The notes below the pieces were generated by a model. The model saw nothing but the letters and a program-made list of their open reading frames with translations. It had not been told where the DNA came from and ran no database searches. Positions 1 to 8,713 of a stretch of DNA of 64,000 nucleotides are shown here, piece by piece. The DNA is taken from NCBI GenBank assembly GCA_018268675.1, contig JAFDWB010000018.1:60534-124533 (forward strand), written 5' to 3'. The stretch is from Actinomycetota bacterium. Its GTDB lineage: Bacteria > Actinomycetota > Thermoleophilia > Solirubrobacterales > 70-9. Position 1 is the stretch's first letter; each line of letters opens with the position of its first letter. The translations under genes and the position numbers were made by a program.

Positions 1-180
1 GGCCTCGACGCAGCCGCCGGTCACCGAGCCCTCGATCTCGCCGTCGGCCGAGATCACCATCTTGGCCCCGGGCCGGAAGGGCGAGGAGCCCTCGGTCTCG
101 AACAGCGTGGCGGTGACCACGCGCCTTCCCGCGCGCAGCCAGGCGAGGGTCTGGGTCAGGGTGGTCTCGGCGACGGTCAT
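1..180 (-). CDS. XdhC/CoxI-family protein, N-terminal part (runs off the window)
   Basis: The minus strand reads from an ATG at 180 for 60 codons to the window edge. The product begins MTVAETTLTQTLAWLRAGRR and reaches EGSVTGGCVEA, a glycine/cysteine motif characteristic of XdhC/CoxI proteins. These insert sulfurated molybdenum cofactor into xanthine-dehydrogenase-type hydroxylases. The start overlaps the stop of the upstream aminotransferase gene (ATGA), so the two are co-transcribed. A maturation role for the three Mo hydroxylases in this window is the obvious inference. The 3' part is not visible, so the C-terminal Rossmann domain cannot be checked. Confidence 0.85.
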   Translation of the reverse strand, partial: MTVAETTLTQTLAWLRAGRRVVTATLFETEGSSPFRPGAKMVISADGEIEGSVTGGCVEA

Positions 181-1478
181 CCGGGCACCCCCTGCCGGTC
201 GAGGGCCCGCAGGCCCGCGGCGATTCCATCTCCCAGCTCGCCGAGCTGGTCGGCGGTGATGGTCAGCGGCGGCGAGACGGCGATCCCGGTGCCGAGGGGC
301 CGCACGAGCACCCCCGCCTCGCGGCAGGCCAGCTGCAGTCTCGCCGGTGCCGCGGGGTCGGCCACGAGCGCCTCGGCGCTCAGCTCGATGCCGGCGAGCA
401 GCCCGAGGCCGGCTCGCACCTCGGCGACCAGATCGCTGCCGGCGGTGGCGGCGGCAAGCTTCTCGGCGAGCGCGCCCTCGAGCTCGCGGCCGCGGGGGAT
501 CAGCCCCTCGGCCTCGTAGAGGTCGAGCGCCGCGAGCGCCGCCGCGCAGCAGGCCGGGTGGCCGGCGTAGGTCGCGCCGTGCCGGAACACCGGCGCCGCC
601 GAGTCGGCGAAGAAGGGAGCCGCCACGCTCGGCGCGGCGATCACCGCCCCCACCGGCAGGGCGCCGTTGCTGAGCCCCTTGGCGAGGGTGATCAGGTCAG
701 GCCGGACCGGCCAGCGGTCGATCCCGAGCCAGGTGCCGAGCCGGCCGAAGCCGCAGATCACGCAGTCGGCGACGAAGAGGACGCCGTGGCGGGCGCAGAT
801 CTCGGCCACCGCCTCGATGTAGCCGTCGGCGGGCAGCCGCACGCCGCCGGCGCCGATCACCGGCTCGCAGAAGAAGGCGGCGACCCGGTCCGCGCCGAGC
901 CGCGCGAGCTCCAGCTCCAGCGCGCCCGGGTCGTCGTACGCGACGACCGAGGTGTCGGCGATCAGCGGCCCCCAGCCCTCGGCGTTCGACTCGATCCCGG
1001 CGAGGCTGGTGCCGAAGCCGTGGGTGCCGTGGTACCCGTGGCGGCGGTAGATCAGATGGGCCCGCTCGGGTTCGCCGCGGTGGTGGAAGTGGGCGCGGGC
1101 GATCTTCGCCGCGGTGTCGATCGCGTCGCCGCCCCCCGATCCGAGGAAGACCTTGGAGCCGGGCGCGGGCGCCAGGGCGGCGAGGCGCTCGGCGAGCCGG
1201 TTCGACGGCTCGTTGGCGTAGTCGCCGAAGATGCTGTAGGCGTCGAGGCTCCGCAGTTGGGCGGAGACGGCGTCGGCGATCTCGGTCCGGCCGTGCCCGA
1301 GGTTCGAGTACCAGAGGGCCGCGGTCGCGTCGAGATAGCGTCGCCCCGCCGCGTCCTCGACGTAGCAGCCCTCCGCGCTCGCGATCAGGAACTCGGAGCG
1401 GGAGACCGCGCCCATGTCGGAGAAGGGGTGCCAAAGGGCGGGGGTGGACGATCGGTGAGGCGTCTGCTGCTCTGCCAT
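177..1478 (-). CDS. Class III PLP-dependent aminotransferase
   Basis: The 433-residue product has the class III (omega-amino acid:pyruvate / GABA type) layout. A GSGGGD phosphate-binding turn lies at 113-118, the PLP-binding Asp is D238 in VADCVICGFGRLG, and the Schiff-base Lys is K267 in LAKGLSNGALPVGAV. The residue after the Asp is Cys where Glu is usual. I chose the start at 1478 because GGAGG lies 5-6 bases upstream; an in-frame ATG 33 bases earlier has no such site. The gene follows the flavin oxidase by 37 bases and overlaps xdhC by ATGA. Next to a nicotine-type hydrolase, it could transaminate the side-chain amino acid (GABA or similar), but this is inference. Confidence 0.85.
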   Translation of the reverse strand: MAEQQTPHRSSTPALWHPFSDMGAVSRSEFLIASAEGCYVEDAAGRRYLDATAALWYSNLGHGRTEIADAVSAQLRSLDAYSIFGDYANEPSNRLAERLAALAPAPGSKVFLGSGGGDAIDTAAKIARAHFHHRGEPERAHLIYRRHGYHGTHGFGTSLAGIESNAEGWGPLIADTSVVAYDDPGALELELARLGADRVAAFFCEPVIGAGGVRLPADGYIEAVAEICARHGVLFVADCVICGFGRLGTWLGIDRWPVRPDLITLAKGLSNGALPVGAVIAAPSVAAPFFADSAAPVFRHGATYAGHPACCAAALAALDLYEAEGLIPRGRELEGALAEKLAAATAGSDLVAEVRAGLGLLAGIELSAEALVADPAAPARLQLACREAGVLVRPLGTGIAVSPPLTITADQLGELGDGIAAGLRALDRQGVPG

Positions 1479-1515
1479 CGGGCCTCCTACGGTGAGGTGG
1501 TTGTCGTTCAACGGG

Positions 1516-2937
1516 CTAGCCGACGAAGTCGGTCGGATCGAGGTCGGCCAGGCGGCGCATGGCCCAGGGCGCGCGGGCGCCTTCGTCCTCGCGCCGCTCC
1601 GCGGCGGTCAGCGCCGGCAGGACCAGCCGGCTGCCGAGCCACCGCAGCGGCTCCGGCGGCAGCGCTCCCTCGGGCACCCGCGTCAGGGCGGACCGCTCGA
1701 ACTCGTCCGGCTCACCGAGGAGGTGGGCGGCGAGGATCCGCGCCATCAGCTTCGAGGGTCCCACCCCGTCCCCCGAGTACCCGGTGACGAACCAGGTCGA
1801 GGGTAGGTCCTGGACCTGGGCGCAGAAGGGCAGGGAGCTGACCGAGTACTCGACCGGGGCCCGCCACGAGTGGGCCACCGGCGGGGCGGCGAGGTGCGGG
1901 AAGGAGTGCTTCAAGGCCCGCCCGATCCCGGCCATGTCGGGGGCCTCCGCCCAGAGCCGGTCGGCGCCGCGGGCGCCGTAGCCGACCTCGACCCCGCCCT
2001 TGCCGAAGAGGAGCCGCCCGTCCGCCGTCGTGCGGAAGTAATTGAGCCGCCGGCGCGAGTCGGAGATCGTCGTCGCGCCCTGCCAGCCCATCTCCGCCAG
2101 GGTCTCGGGGATCGGCTCGGTCACCGCCGTGTCGCTGGCGACCATCACCATCTTCCGCCCCAGGCCGGGGAGTTGCGCCGCCCAGGCGTTGATCGCCAGC
2201 ACGACGTTCTCGGCGGCGACGCTGCCGCCGGCGGCGTGCACGGTGGTCCGCGCCCCCGCCTCGATCCTGGTGACCGGGCTGTGCTCGCAGATCTCGACCC
2301 CCGCCGCGATCGCCGCCGCCGCCAGGGCGCGGCAGAGCGCCGCCGGCTGGAGCGCGGCACAGCCGTCGTCGACGACGCCGCCGAACTCGATCTCGGCGCC
2401 GGTGGTCGCCTTGATCTCGGCCGCCGACACCGGGCGCAGCACTTCGTGCCCGGCCGCCCGGATCGCCGCCGCAGTCTCCTCCCACGCCCCGGCCTGGGCC
2501 GCGTTGGTCGCCGCCCAGAGCCACGGGCCCGGCCTGCACTCGACCTCGTGCGCGCGGGCGAAGGCGAGCACCTCGTCCACCGCCGCCGCCGAGGCGGCCG
2601 CGATCGCCGCCGCCTCCTCGCTCGGGGCGATCTTCTGCAGTGCCTGGAGCTTCGGCCAGAGGTTCATCAGATAGCCGGCGTTGGCCCCGCTGGCCCCGGC
2701 TCCACAGACGTCGGCCTCGAGCAGGCGCACGCTCGTCCCCGGGGCGCGGGACACCAGCTCGAGGGCCGTCCAGAGCCCGGTGAAGCCGCCGCCGACGATG
2801 CAGACGTCGGCCCGGTGGTGGCCCTGCAGGGCGGCGATCGCCGGCGGGTCGGTGGCGATCGCCTGCGCCAGCCAGAAGCTGCGCCGCGACGTCTCGCCGT
2901 GCTGCCAGGGCGGGTTCAGGGCAAGGGCGCTCGGCAT
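1516..2937 (-). CDS. FAD-dependent oxidoreductase, DAO family (gamma-glutamylputrescine/amine oxidase-like)
   Basis: The 473-residue protein opens with NPPWQHGETSRRSFWL and then the Rossmann dinucleotide motif VCIVGGGFTGLWTALEL (about 46-61). This is the layout of the OrdL/PuuB branch of the D-amino-acid-oxidase family, which oxidises secondary or primary amines using FAD. I placed the start at MPSALALNP (2937); the longer reading adds 22 Arg/Ser-rich residues without a clear ribosome site. It heads a minus-strand operon with an aminotransferase and xdhC, divergent from the pseudooxynicotine-hydrolase-like gene. An oxidase for the methylaminobutyrate released by that hydrolase would fit, but the substrate is inferred. 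Confidence 0.8.
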   Translation of the reverse strand: MPSALALNPPWQHGETSRRSFWLAQAIATDPPAIAALQGHHRADVCIVGGGFTGLWTALELVSRAPGTSVRLLEADVCGAGASGANAGYLMNLWPKLQALQKIAPSEEAAAIAAASAAAVDEVLAFARAHEVECRPGPWLWAATNAAQAGAWEETAAAIRAAGHEVLRPVSAAEIKATTGAEIEFGGVVDDGCAALQPAALCRALAAAAIAAGVEICEHSPVTRIEAGARTTVHAAGGSVAAENVVLAINAWAAQLPGLGRKMVMVASDTAVTEPIPETLAEMGWQGATTISDSRRRLNYFRTTADGRLLFGKGGVEVGYGARGADRLWAEAPDMAGIGRALKHSFPHLAAPPVAHSWRAPVEYSVSSLPFCAQVQDLPSTWFVTGYSGDGVGPSKLMARILAAHLLGEPDEFERSALTRVPEGALPPEPLRWLGSRLVLPALTAAERREDEGARAPWAMRRLADLDPTDFVG

Positions 2938-3015
2938 GGACGAAGTCTCGTCTCTCGACCGCGAGCGCGAACGCTGGAGTCCGAGCAAGTCGCGCCCGCG
3001 CATTTCCGGTCTCTG

Positions 3016-3047
3016 TCAAACGCGGCCCGCGGCCAGCCGCTGATACT
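3016..3047 (+). promoter_or_regulatory. Putative promoter of the hydrolase gene (CAAA...GATACT class)
   Basis: TCAAACGCGG begins at 3016 and GATACT lies at 3042-3047. The same arrangement (CAAA, then a NNNACT hexamer starting 25 bases further on) occurs before the genes at 10034 and 15002. It lies in the 150-bp divergent gap between the minus-strand oxidase operon and the GTG start at 3088. Seen by eye only; no transcription start is known. Confidence 0.4.
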
Positions 3048-3087
3048 CGAAGCCGCAGGCAGAACCAACGAGACGAGGAGTCGACGC

Positions 3088-4143
3088 GTGTCAGTCCCAA
3101 CCTTCAATACCGCGATGCTGAACTGGGGGCGCCTGATCCTTGACGGCATACCCTTCGTCGACCTCAGCGAGGCCTCGACGGCGCTGGAGGCGAACGTCAG
3201 TTGGCTTGAATTCTGGTCCGCCAAGGCCGACCACTACGAGGAGCTGGGGACGCGGGCGCTCGCCGACGGGCTCGAGCTCAGCGGCGGCTACTGGCTCTGG
3301 CTCGCCTCGCTCTGCTGTCAGTACGCGCAGTTCCTCTGGTTCGACGACCGTCGCGAGGAGGTCCAGCAGCGGAAGGTGGACCTCTACGACCGCGCCGCGC
3401 CGCACCTGTCGCCCCCCGCTCTGCGGGTGGAGCTGCCGATCGACGACACGTTCATCGCCGGCTACCTGCGGCTGCCGCCCGGTCCCCGCGACGGAAAGGT
3501 CGCCTGCGTCGTCCTTCTCGGCGGTCTCGAGAGCACCAAGGAGGAGAGCTACATGTTCGAGCAGCTCCTGCTCGAGCGGGGGTTGGCGACGTTCACCTTC
3601 GACGGCCCGGGCCAGGGTGAGATGCTCGCGCAGGTCTCGCTCGCCCCCGATTTCGAGCGCTACACCTCGACCGTGCTCGACCTCCTGGTCACCCTGGAGG
3701 AGCTCGACCCGGACCGGATCGGGGTGCTCGGGCGGAGCCTCGGCGGCTGCTACGCGCTGCGCTCCGCGGCCACCGACGATCGCTTCGCCGCCTGCGTCTC
3801 GTGGGGAGGATTCGTCTCGGTCGAGTGGGAGGCCGAGCCGCCGCACGACCGGGCTTCCTGGCAGTACGTAACCAAGACCGGGAGCGAGGAGGAGGCGCGG
3901 GTCCAGGTCGAAGCGAACCTCGACACGAGGCCGCTGCTGCCCCGACTGCACTGCCCGACCTACGTGCTGCACGGCGCTCTCGACGAGATCCCGGGCGAGC
4001 AGGTCGACCTGATCAGGGAGCTGGCCGCGAACGCTCCCCTGACCGTCGTCGTCGAGCCTCTCGGCGACCATTGCTGTCACAACCTCGGGCCGGCGCCGAG
4101 GGTGGCGATGGCCGACTGGCTCTCCATCCGCCTCGCCCGCTGA
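3088..4143 (+). CDS. Alpha/beta hydrolase, 2,6-dihydroxypseudooxynicotine hydrolase-like (C-C bond hydrolase)
   Basis: The 351-residue product closely resembles the Arthrobacter enzyme that splits 2,6-dihydroxypseudooxynicotine into 2,6-dihydroxypyridine and 4-methylaminobutyrate. Shared signatures, from memory of that protein, are LGGLESTKEES (about 144-154), TFDGPGQGEM (170-179), GVLGRSLGG with nucleophile S217, HGALDE with acid D299, and GDHCCHNLG with base H328. A helical cap-like N-terminal domain (about 1-115) precedes the hydrolase core, as in that family. The start is GTG at 3088 with GAGGAG upstream; no ATG fits the conserved N-terminus. The related FrsA/esterase families are the alternative, but the matches are too specific for a generic call. 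It stands alone, 156 bp before the ABC importer. Confidence 0.8.
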   Translation: MSVPTFNTAMLNWGRLILDGIPFVDLSEASTALEANVSWLEFWSAKADHYEELGTRALADGLELSGGYWLWLASLCCQYAQFLWFDDRREEVQQRKVDLYDRAAPHLSPPALRVELPIDDTFIAGYLRLPPGPRDGKVACVVLLGGLESTKEESYMFEQLLLERGLATFTFDGPGQGEMLAQVSLAPDFERYTSTVLDLLVTLEELDPDRIGVLGRSLGGCYALRSAATDDRFAACVSWGGFVSVEWEAEPPHDRASWQYVTKTGSEEEARVQVEANLDTRPLLPRLHCPTYVLHGALDEIPGEQVDLIRELAANAPLTVVVEPLGDHCCHNLGPAPRVAMADWLSIRLAR

Positions 4144-4299
4144 GCGGGAACCCGAGGGCATGGCGAGAATTTCCCAAGGACTACAAAAGGGAATCAAGGC
4201 TTTGCGTTCATCCGTACAGCGAGGCCCCGACAGCCGACCTACGCTGGATCTGCGTCTGGTGGGGGGCCACGGGACGCAGCCGACTACCCGGAGGGAAGA
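4144..4299 (+). promoter_or_regulatory. Leader region of the polyamine-type ABC importer operon
   Basis: This 156-bp gap separates the hydrolase from the importer operon. It ends in a strong ribosome site (CGGAGGGAAGAATG). I see A-rich stretches near 4169-4200 but no convincing -35/-10 pair and no rho-independent terminator. A promoter here is likely, since the binding-protein gene is probably highly expressed, but it is not demonstrated. Confidence 0.35.
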
Positions 4300-5424
4300 A
4301 TGAATTCGGATCAGTTCCTAGCCACACCCATGACCCGCGCCCAGGTCCTGAAGCGGGCCGCCGCGGCCGGGATAGGCGTGAGCGGTCTCGCCCTGCTCGC
4401 CGGTTGCGGGAGCAGCGGTGGCGGCTCGGCCACGACCTCCGGTGGGGGAGGCCTGCCCGCCGCGAAGGACGTGACCGGGAGCATCACGCTTCTCAACTAC
4501 CCGGGTTGGATCGCGCCCAAGGCGATCCCGAACTTCGAAAAGAAATACCCCAACGCCCACATCAAGCAGACGGCCGCGGGCTTCGAAAGCCTGGCCGGGG
4601 TGGCGGAGGCGGTCGCCTCCAACCCCATCGCCTACAACGTGATGCTGGCGACCACCGACCAGAGCGAACAGTTGGAAGCGGGCGGCTTCGTCCTGCCGGT
4701 CGACGACGAAAGCGTCCCCAACCTCAAGAACATCGACCCGCGGATCCGCAAGATCTTCCCCTGGGGGGTCGCCGCCGACACCGGGGCGATCGGCATCGGT
4801 TACCGCAAAGACCTCGTCAAGGAGCCGGTGCACACCTGGGCCGACTTCTGGAAGCTGGTGCCGAAGTACTCGGAAGAAGTCGTCATGGTCGACGTCGACG
4901 TCGACGTACTGGGAAGCGCCCTGATCTACCTCGGCAAAAACGGCAACTCGACGAATCGGTCCGACCTCGAAGAAGCCAGGGACGCGGTGATCGAACTGAA
5001 GCCCCACGTCCTCGCGTTCAAGGTCACCAACATCGCGCAGACCCTCCTCGAAGGCAGCGCCGCCCTCACCATGGGTTACAACTACGAGACCGCGGTCGCG
5101 GCCCTCGAAAACCCGAACGTCGTCTTCGTCGCGCCGCCCGAAGGTGTGATCGGCTGGGTCGAGGGATTCATCGGCCTCTCGAAGGCGGGCAACCCCGACA
5201 CCGTGAAGGCGTTCCTCAACTCCTACGCCGAACCGAAGACTCTCGCCGAACACACTGAAGCGACGACCGCGGGTGGCGTGTCGCAGGCGGCGGCGAAATA
5301 CACCAACAAGAAATTCCTCAGCCCCGCCTTCGAACTCCCGGCCAACGCGACGATCGAGAAGTTCCTCGGCGCCGAAGGCGTCAAGCTCTACAGCGAAATC
5401 TGGTCCGAAGTCAAAGCGGCCTAG
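4300..5424 (+). CDS. ABC transporter substrate-binding lipoprotein, spermidine/putrescine (PotD) type
   Basis: The 374-residue protein has a KRAAAAG n-region, a hydrophobic stretch and a lipobox LLAGC with C36 as the lipidated residue, followed by a Ser/Gly-rich linker. The mature part (SITLLNYPGWIAPKAIPNFEKKYPNA onward, split here as SITLLNYPGWIA then PKAIPNFEKKYP) is typical of the PotD/extracellular family 1 group that captures polyamines or related cations. The start is set by GGAGGGAA upstream. Glutamate is mostly GAA and Lys often AAA, unlike the GAG-rich neighbours, which suggests selection for high expression. A VDVDVDV run from a gtcgac repeat occurs near residues 198-204. The two permeases and the ATPase follow directly. 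Confidence 0.9.
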   Translation: MNSDQFLATPMTRAQVLKRAAAAGIGVSGLALLAGCGSSGGGSATTSGGGGLPAAKDVTGSITLLNYPGWIAPKAIPNFEKKYPNAHIKQTAAGFESLAGVAEAVASNPIAYNVMLATTDQSEQLEAGGFVLPVDDESVPNLKNIDPRIRKIFPWGVAADTGAIGIGYRKDLVKEPVHTWADFWKLVPKYSEEVVMVDVDVDVLGSALIYLGKNGNSTNRSDLEEARDAVIELKPHVLAFKVTNIAQTLLEGSAALTMGYNYETAVAALENPNVVFVAPPEGVIGWVEGFIGLSKAGNPDTVKAFLNSYAEPKTLAEHTEATTAGGVSQAAAKYTNKKFLSPAFELPANATIEKFLGAEGVKLYSEIWSEVKAA

Positions 5425-5429
5425 GAGCG

Positions 5430-6335
5430 ATGTCGGTAACCACCCCCAGACTGTCCGGCCTCCGGTCGGTCCCCGCCCGACGGAAGGCAGGTGGCGGCGC
5501 AAGCCGTCACCTGCTTGCCGTTCCCGCCCTCGGGTGGTGGGCGCTGCTGTTCATCGCGCCGCTGATCCTGCTGATCATCTACTCGTTCGGCCAGCTCGAC
5601 ATCATCACCTTCCAGTTCAAGCTGGACTGGACGCTGGAAAACTATTCGCGCCTCGGCAACAGCCTTTACCTCAGCACGATCGGGCGCTCGCTCCTGCTGG
5701 CGTTGAGCGCGACCGTCGGCTGTCTCGTCCTCGGCTTCCCGGTCGCCTACTTCATGAGCCGGCAGGCGCCGGGGTTCCAGCGCATCCTCATCCTCTCCAT
5801 CCTGCTGCCGTTCTGGGCCAGCTTCGTGATCCGGACCTACGCCTGGATCGACGTCCTCGGCGACCACGGGCCGATCGCCGACCTGCTGCGCTCGGCGGGC
5901 CTGATCCACGGGAATCTCGGCCTCGACTACACGCCGGCCGCAATCGCGATCGGGATGACCGCCACCTACATGCCGCTGATGATCCTGCCGCTGTTCGTCG
6001 CGCTCGAGCGCGTCCCGGACAGCCTTCTACAGGCCGCCTCCGACCTTGGGGCGAGCAACGCCCGCACGATGAGGAGGGTGGTCCTGCCGCTGGCGAAGCC
6101 CGGCATCTACGCGGGCTGCCTGTTGGTGGGGATCCCCGCCACGGGCGAGTACGTGATCCCGGCGATCCTCGGCGGCGGCAAAACGCTGATGTTCGGGAAC
6201 GTCATCGGCGAACAGTTCCAGAACACCGGCGACTACCCGTTCGGGGCGGCGCTCGCCACCTCGTTCATGGCTGCGCTCACCGTCTTCCTCGTCTTCGTCC
6301 GCCGCCGTCAGGTCGCGAGCGAGGTGCAGATATGA
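5430..6335 (+). CDS. ABC transporter permease, PotB type
   Basis: This 301-residue integral membrane protein has about six hydrophobic segments (for example WWALLFIAPLILLIIYSF near the start). Its cytoplasmic ATPase-coupling loop, the EAA-like stretch LLQAASDLGASNARTMRRVVLP, lies in the C-terminal half. It would form the translocation pore with the next gene for the substrate delivered by the lipoprotein. It begins 5 bases after the binding-protein stop and its own stop overlaps the next start (ATGA). Confidence 0.9.
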   Translation: MSVTTPRLSGLRSVPARRKAGGGASRHLLAVPALGWWALLFIAPLILLIIYSFGQLDIITFQFKLDWTLENYSRLGNSLYLSTIGRSLLLALSATVGCLVLGFPVAYFMSRQAPGFQRILILSILLPFWASFVIRTYAWIDVLGDHGPIADLLRSAGLIHGNLGLDYTPAAIAIGMTATYMPLMILPLFVALERVPDSLLQAASDLGASNARTMRRVVLPLAKPGIYAGCLLVGIPATGEYVIPAILGGGKTLMFGNVIGEQFQNTGDYPFGAALATSFMAALTVFLVFVRRRQVASEVQI

Positions 6336-7159
6336 CCCGCACCCACCACCGCATCTCCGGCGGGGTCACGCTGGCGGTCCTGGCCTTCATCTACCTGCCG
6401 ATCGGGGTCCTCTTCCTCAACGCGTTCAACGCCGAAAAACAGCTCGTCAAGTGGGGCGGTTTCACCACCCACTGGTTCACCGACGCGATCAACAACGAAC
6501 GCATCCGGACCGATTTCCAACACAGCCTCGAGATCGCCGTCTGCGCCACCGTCCTCTCGCTGATCATCGCCATCACCGCCTCCCTCTGGGCGCGGGAGGC
6601 GAAGCCCCGGTCGCGCGCCCTCTTCGACGGCACCACCCTGATGCGGCTGGTGCTGCCGGAGGTCGTGATCGCGGTCGGGCTCTACCTCCTGTTCCTCAAA
6701 GTCGGGCTGCCCCTCGGAACCGGGGCGGTGATCCTCGGCCACGTGGTGTTCCTCTCGGCCTACGCGACGGTGGTCCTGCAGGCGCGGGTGGCGACGCTCG
6801 GGACCAACCTCGAGGCCGCCGCGAGCGATCTCGGCGCCACCCCGTGGCGCACCTTCCGCCGGGTCACCCTGCCGCAGTTGATGCCGGCGGTGATCGTCGC
6901 GGGCCTGCTCTGCTTCACGTTCTCGCTCGACGACGTGATCACCTCGCAGTTCCTCTCCGGTGGCAGCGTCGAGACGCTCCCGGTTCTCCTGCTCGGGTTG
7001 ATCCGCCACCAGATCACCCCCGAAGTCAACGCGGTCGGCGCGATGCTGATCATGATCACCGTCACCGCCTTCGTCGTCGCCGTGGCCGCTTCCGGCCTGC
7101 GCACGGCGGGCGGTCTGTCGCAAGCCGGCGCGGGCGCGCCGAAGGAGGAGCCAAGTTGA
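6332..7159 (+). CDS. ABC transporter permease, PotC type
   Basis: This is the second permease of the importer, 275 residues. It opens with an amphipathic MTRTHHRISGG and a hydrophobic helix (LAVLAFIYLPIGVLFLNAFN), then has further membrane segments. The coupling loop reads LEAAASDLGATPWRTFRRVT. The start is the ATG overlapping the upstream stop (ATGA), which excludes the much longer upstream reading in this frame. The stop overlaps the TTG start of the ATPase gene. Confidence 0.9.
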   Translation: MTRTHHRISGGVTLAVLAFIYLPIGVLFLNAFNAEKQLVKWGGFTTHWFTDAINNERIRTDFQHSLEIAVCATVLSLIIAITASLWAREAKPRSRALFDGTTLMRLVLPEVVIAVGLYLLFLKVGLPLGTGAVILGHVVFLSAYATVVLQARVATLGTNLEAAASDLGATPWRTFRRVTLPQLMPAVIVAGLLCFTFSLDDVITSQFLSGGSVETLPVLLLGLIRHQITPEVNAVGAMLIMITVTAFVVAVAASGLRTAGGLSQAGAGAPKEEPS

Positions 7160-8292
7160 CCGACAACGTCCACGCGATCCGCCTCTCGAAGCTGCACCGC
7201 CGCTTCGGTGACTTCGTCGCCGTGCAGCCGCTCGATCTGGAGATGGAGGACGGCGAGTTCTTCTCCCTGATCGGTCCCAGCGGCTGCGGGAAGACCACCA
7301 CCCTGCGGATGATCGCCGGGCTCGACCGGCCGACGTCGGGCACGGTCGAGGTCTTCGGCCAGGACGTCACCGAGGCGCCCGCCTACCGCCGCCCGGTCAA
7401 CACGGTCTTCCAGAACTACGCGCTCTTCCCCCACCTGAGCATCTTCGAGAACGTCGCCTTCGGCCTCAAGGAGCACCGCGTCTCGCGCCGCGAGATCGGG
7501 CCGAAGGTGGCGAACATGCTCGAGCTCGTCCATCTGACCGGCCGCGAGGCGGACAAGCCCGCGCAGCTCTCCGGCGGCCAGCAGCAACGGGTCGCGCTCG
7601 CCCGTGCCCTGGTGCTGGAGCCGAAGGTGCTGCTCCTCGACGAGCCCCTCGGCGCCCTCGACCTGAAGCTGCGGAAATCGATGCAGCGCCTGCTGCGGGA
7701 GATCCAGCGCGAGGTCGGGATCACCTTCATCTACGTGACCCACGACCAGGAAGAGGCGTTCTCGATGTCGACCCGGGTCGGGGTGATGAACGGCGGCATC
7801 CTCGAGCAGGTGGGCCCGCCGAAGGAGGTCTACCGGCGCCCGGCATCGCGCTTCGTCGCCGATTTCGTCGGTGCCTCCAACCATGTCGCGGTCACGATCC
7901 TGGAGACGGGCCGGCCGGGGACCTACGTGGTCAGGTCGACCGAGGGCGAGGTCACCTGCCTGGCCGCCGGCCCGCCCGGTCTCGCGAGCGGCGCCGCCGC
8001 GGAGATGATCGTCCGGCCGGAGGGCATCGTCCGCGGCGAGCTCGAGGACAGCGCCTGCTCGCTGTCGGGCCGCGTCGCCGAAACCTCCTACTCCGGCCCC
8101 CACACCGAGCTGACGATCGAGGGCACGCCGCTGGGGGCCCTGCGGACCGCCGAACGGGGCGACGAAAGCACCGACGTCAGGACCGGGGAGACGGTCACCG
8201 TCAGCTGGTCGGTCGGCGCCTCCTGGCTCGTGCCCGAGGACGCCCCGGCGGCCTCGCCCGTGGAGCCGGACGGCTCCCACGTCGCGGCCTGA
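7156..8292 (+). CDS. ABC transporter ATPase, PotA type (with TOBE domain)
   Basis: The 378-residue ATPase has Walker [11 protein letters not shown] (40-49), signature [15 protein letters not shown] (about 138-152), Walker [13 protein letters not shown] (158-169) and a C-terminal TOBE-like region (about 270-360) typical of polyamine and carbohydrate importers. The start is the TTG at 7156 within TTGA, overlapping the permease stop and preceded by AAGGAGGAG. The first in-frame ATG would remove part of the N-terminal strand, so TTG is much more likely. It energises the two permeases upstream. Confidence 0.92.
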   Translation: MTDNVHAIRLSKLHRRFGDFVAVQPLDLEMEDGEFFSLIGPSGCGKTTTLRMIAGLDRPTSGTVEVFGQDVTEAPAYRRPVNTVFQNYALFPHLSIFENVAFGLKEHRVSRREIGPKVANMLELVHLTGREADKPAQLSGGQQQRVALARALVLEPKVLLLDEPLGALDLKLRKSMQRLLREIQREVGITFIYVTHDQEEAFSMSTRVGVMNGGILEQVGPPKEVYRRPASRFVADFVGASNHVAVTILETGRPGTYVVRSTEGEVTCLAAGPPGLASGAAAEMIVRPEGIVRGELEDSACSLSGRVAETSYSGPHTELTIEGTPLGALRTAERGDESTDVRTGETVTVSWSVGASWLVPEDAPAASPVEPDGSHVAA

Positions 8293-8328
8293 CCGTCGCC
8301 GGAACTCAGCAACCGACAAGGAGGACAG

Positions 8329-8676
8329 ATGCCGATCTACTCAACCGACGGAAGCCCCAAGCTGGAACCCTGGCAGCCCGAAGGCGTCACGATCCACGAG
8401 GGCGAGCCCAACGGTCGCGGCTTCACCTTGCACGAGGCGGGCGAGGGCGACGGGTTCGTCGGCGCCTACCTGTTCGAATGCGACCCCGGCCGCACCTCCT
8501 ACCGGCTCGTGCAGAACGAGATCCTCCATGTCCTCGAGGGCGAAGTGGAGATCACCCTCGACGACGGCAGCAAGGTCGAGCTCTCGCCCGGGGGCGTGGC
8601 ATTCCTCACCAAGGGCCAGATGTCCCACTGGTGGTTCAAGACCCGCTTCAAGGAGATGGCGATCGTCGCCGGATAG
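8329..8676 (+). CDS. Small cupin-domain protein
   Basis: The 115-residue single cupin barrel includes NEILHVLEGEVEITLDDG (cupin motif 1 region) and LSPGGVAFLTKGQMSHWWF (motif 2 region with its His). Of the family's usual metal ligands, H in ILHVLEG, E in EGEVEI and H in SHWWF are visible. It starts after AAGGAGGACAG, 36 bases past the ATPase gene, so it is probably the last gene of the importer operon. Such proteins in catabolic operons may be ligand sensors or small isomerases or dioxygenases; the function here is unknown. Confidence 0.75.
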   Translation: MPIYSTDGSPKLEPWQPEGVTIHEGEPNGRGFTLHEAGEGDGFVGAYLFECDPGRTSYRLVQNEILHVLEGEVEITLDDGSKVELSPGGVAFLTKGQMSHWWFKTRFKEMAIVAG

Positions 8677-8700
8677 GCCGGCCGCGGCCATGGCCCGCCC

Positions 8701-8706
8701 TACAAT
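8701..8706 (+). promoter_or_regulatory. Leaderless-type -10 element TACAAT of the regulator gene
   Basis: TACAAT ends 7 bases before the ATG at 8714, and no ribosome site precedes that ATG. This is the geometry of actinobacterial leaderless promoters, where transcription starts at the A of the start codon. It also helps decide the start of the regulator. Confidence 0.6.
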
Positions 8707-8713
8707 TGGGCGA

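Noticed and set aside
4885..4915. CRISPR-like or other repeat array
   Set aside because: It is only a gtcgac slippage run inside a coding gene. No repeat-spacer pattern occurs anywhere in the window.
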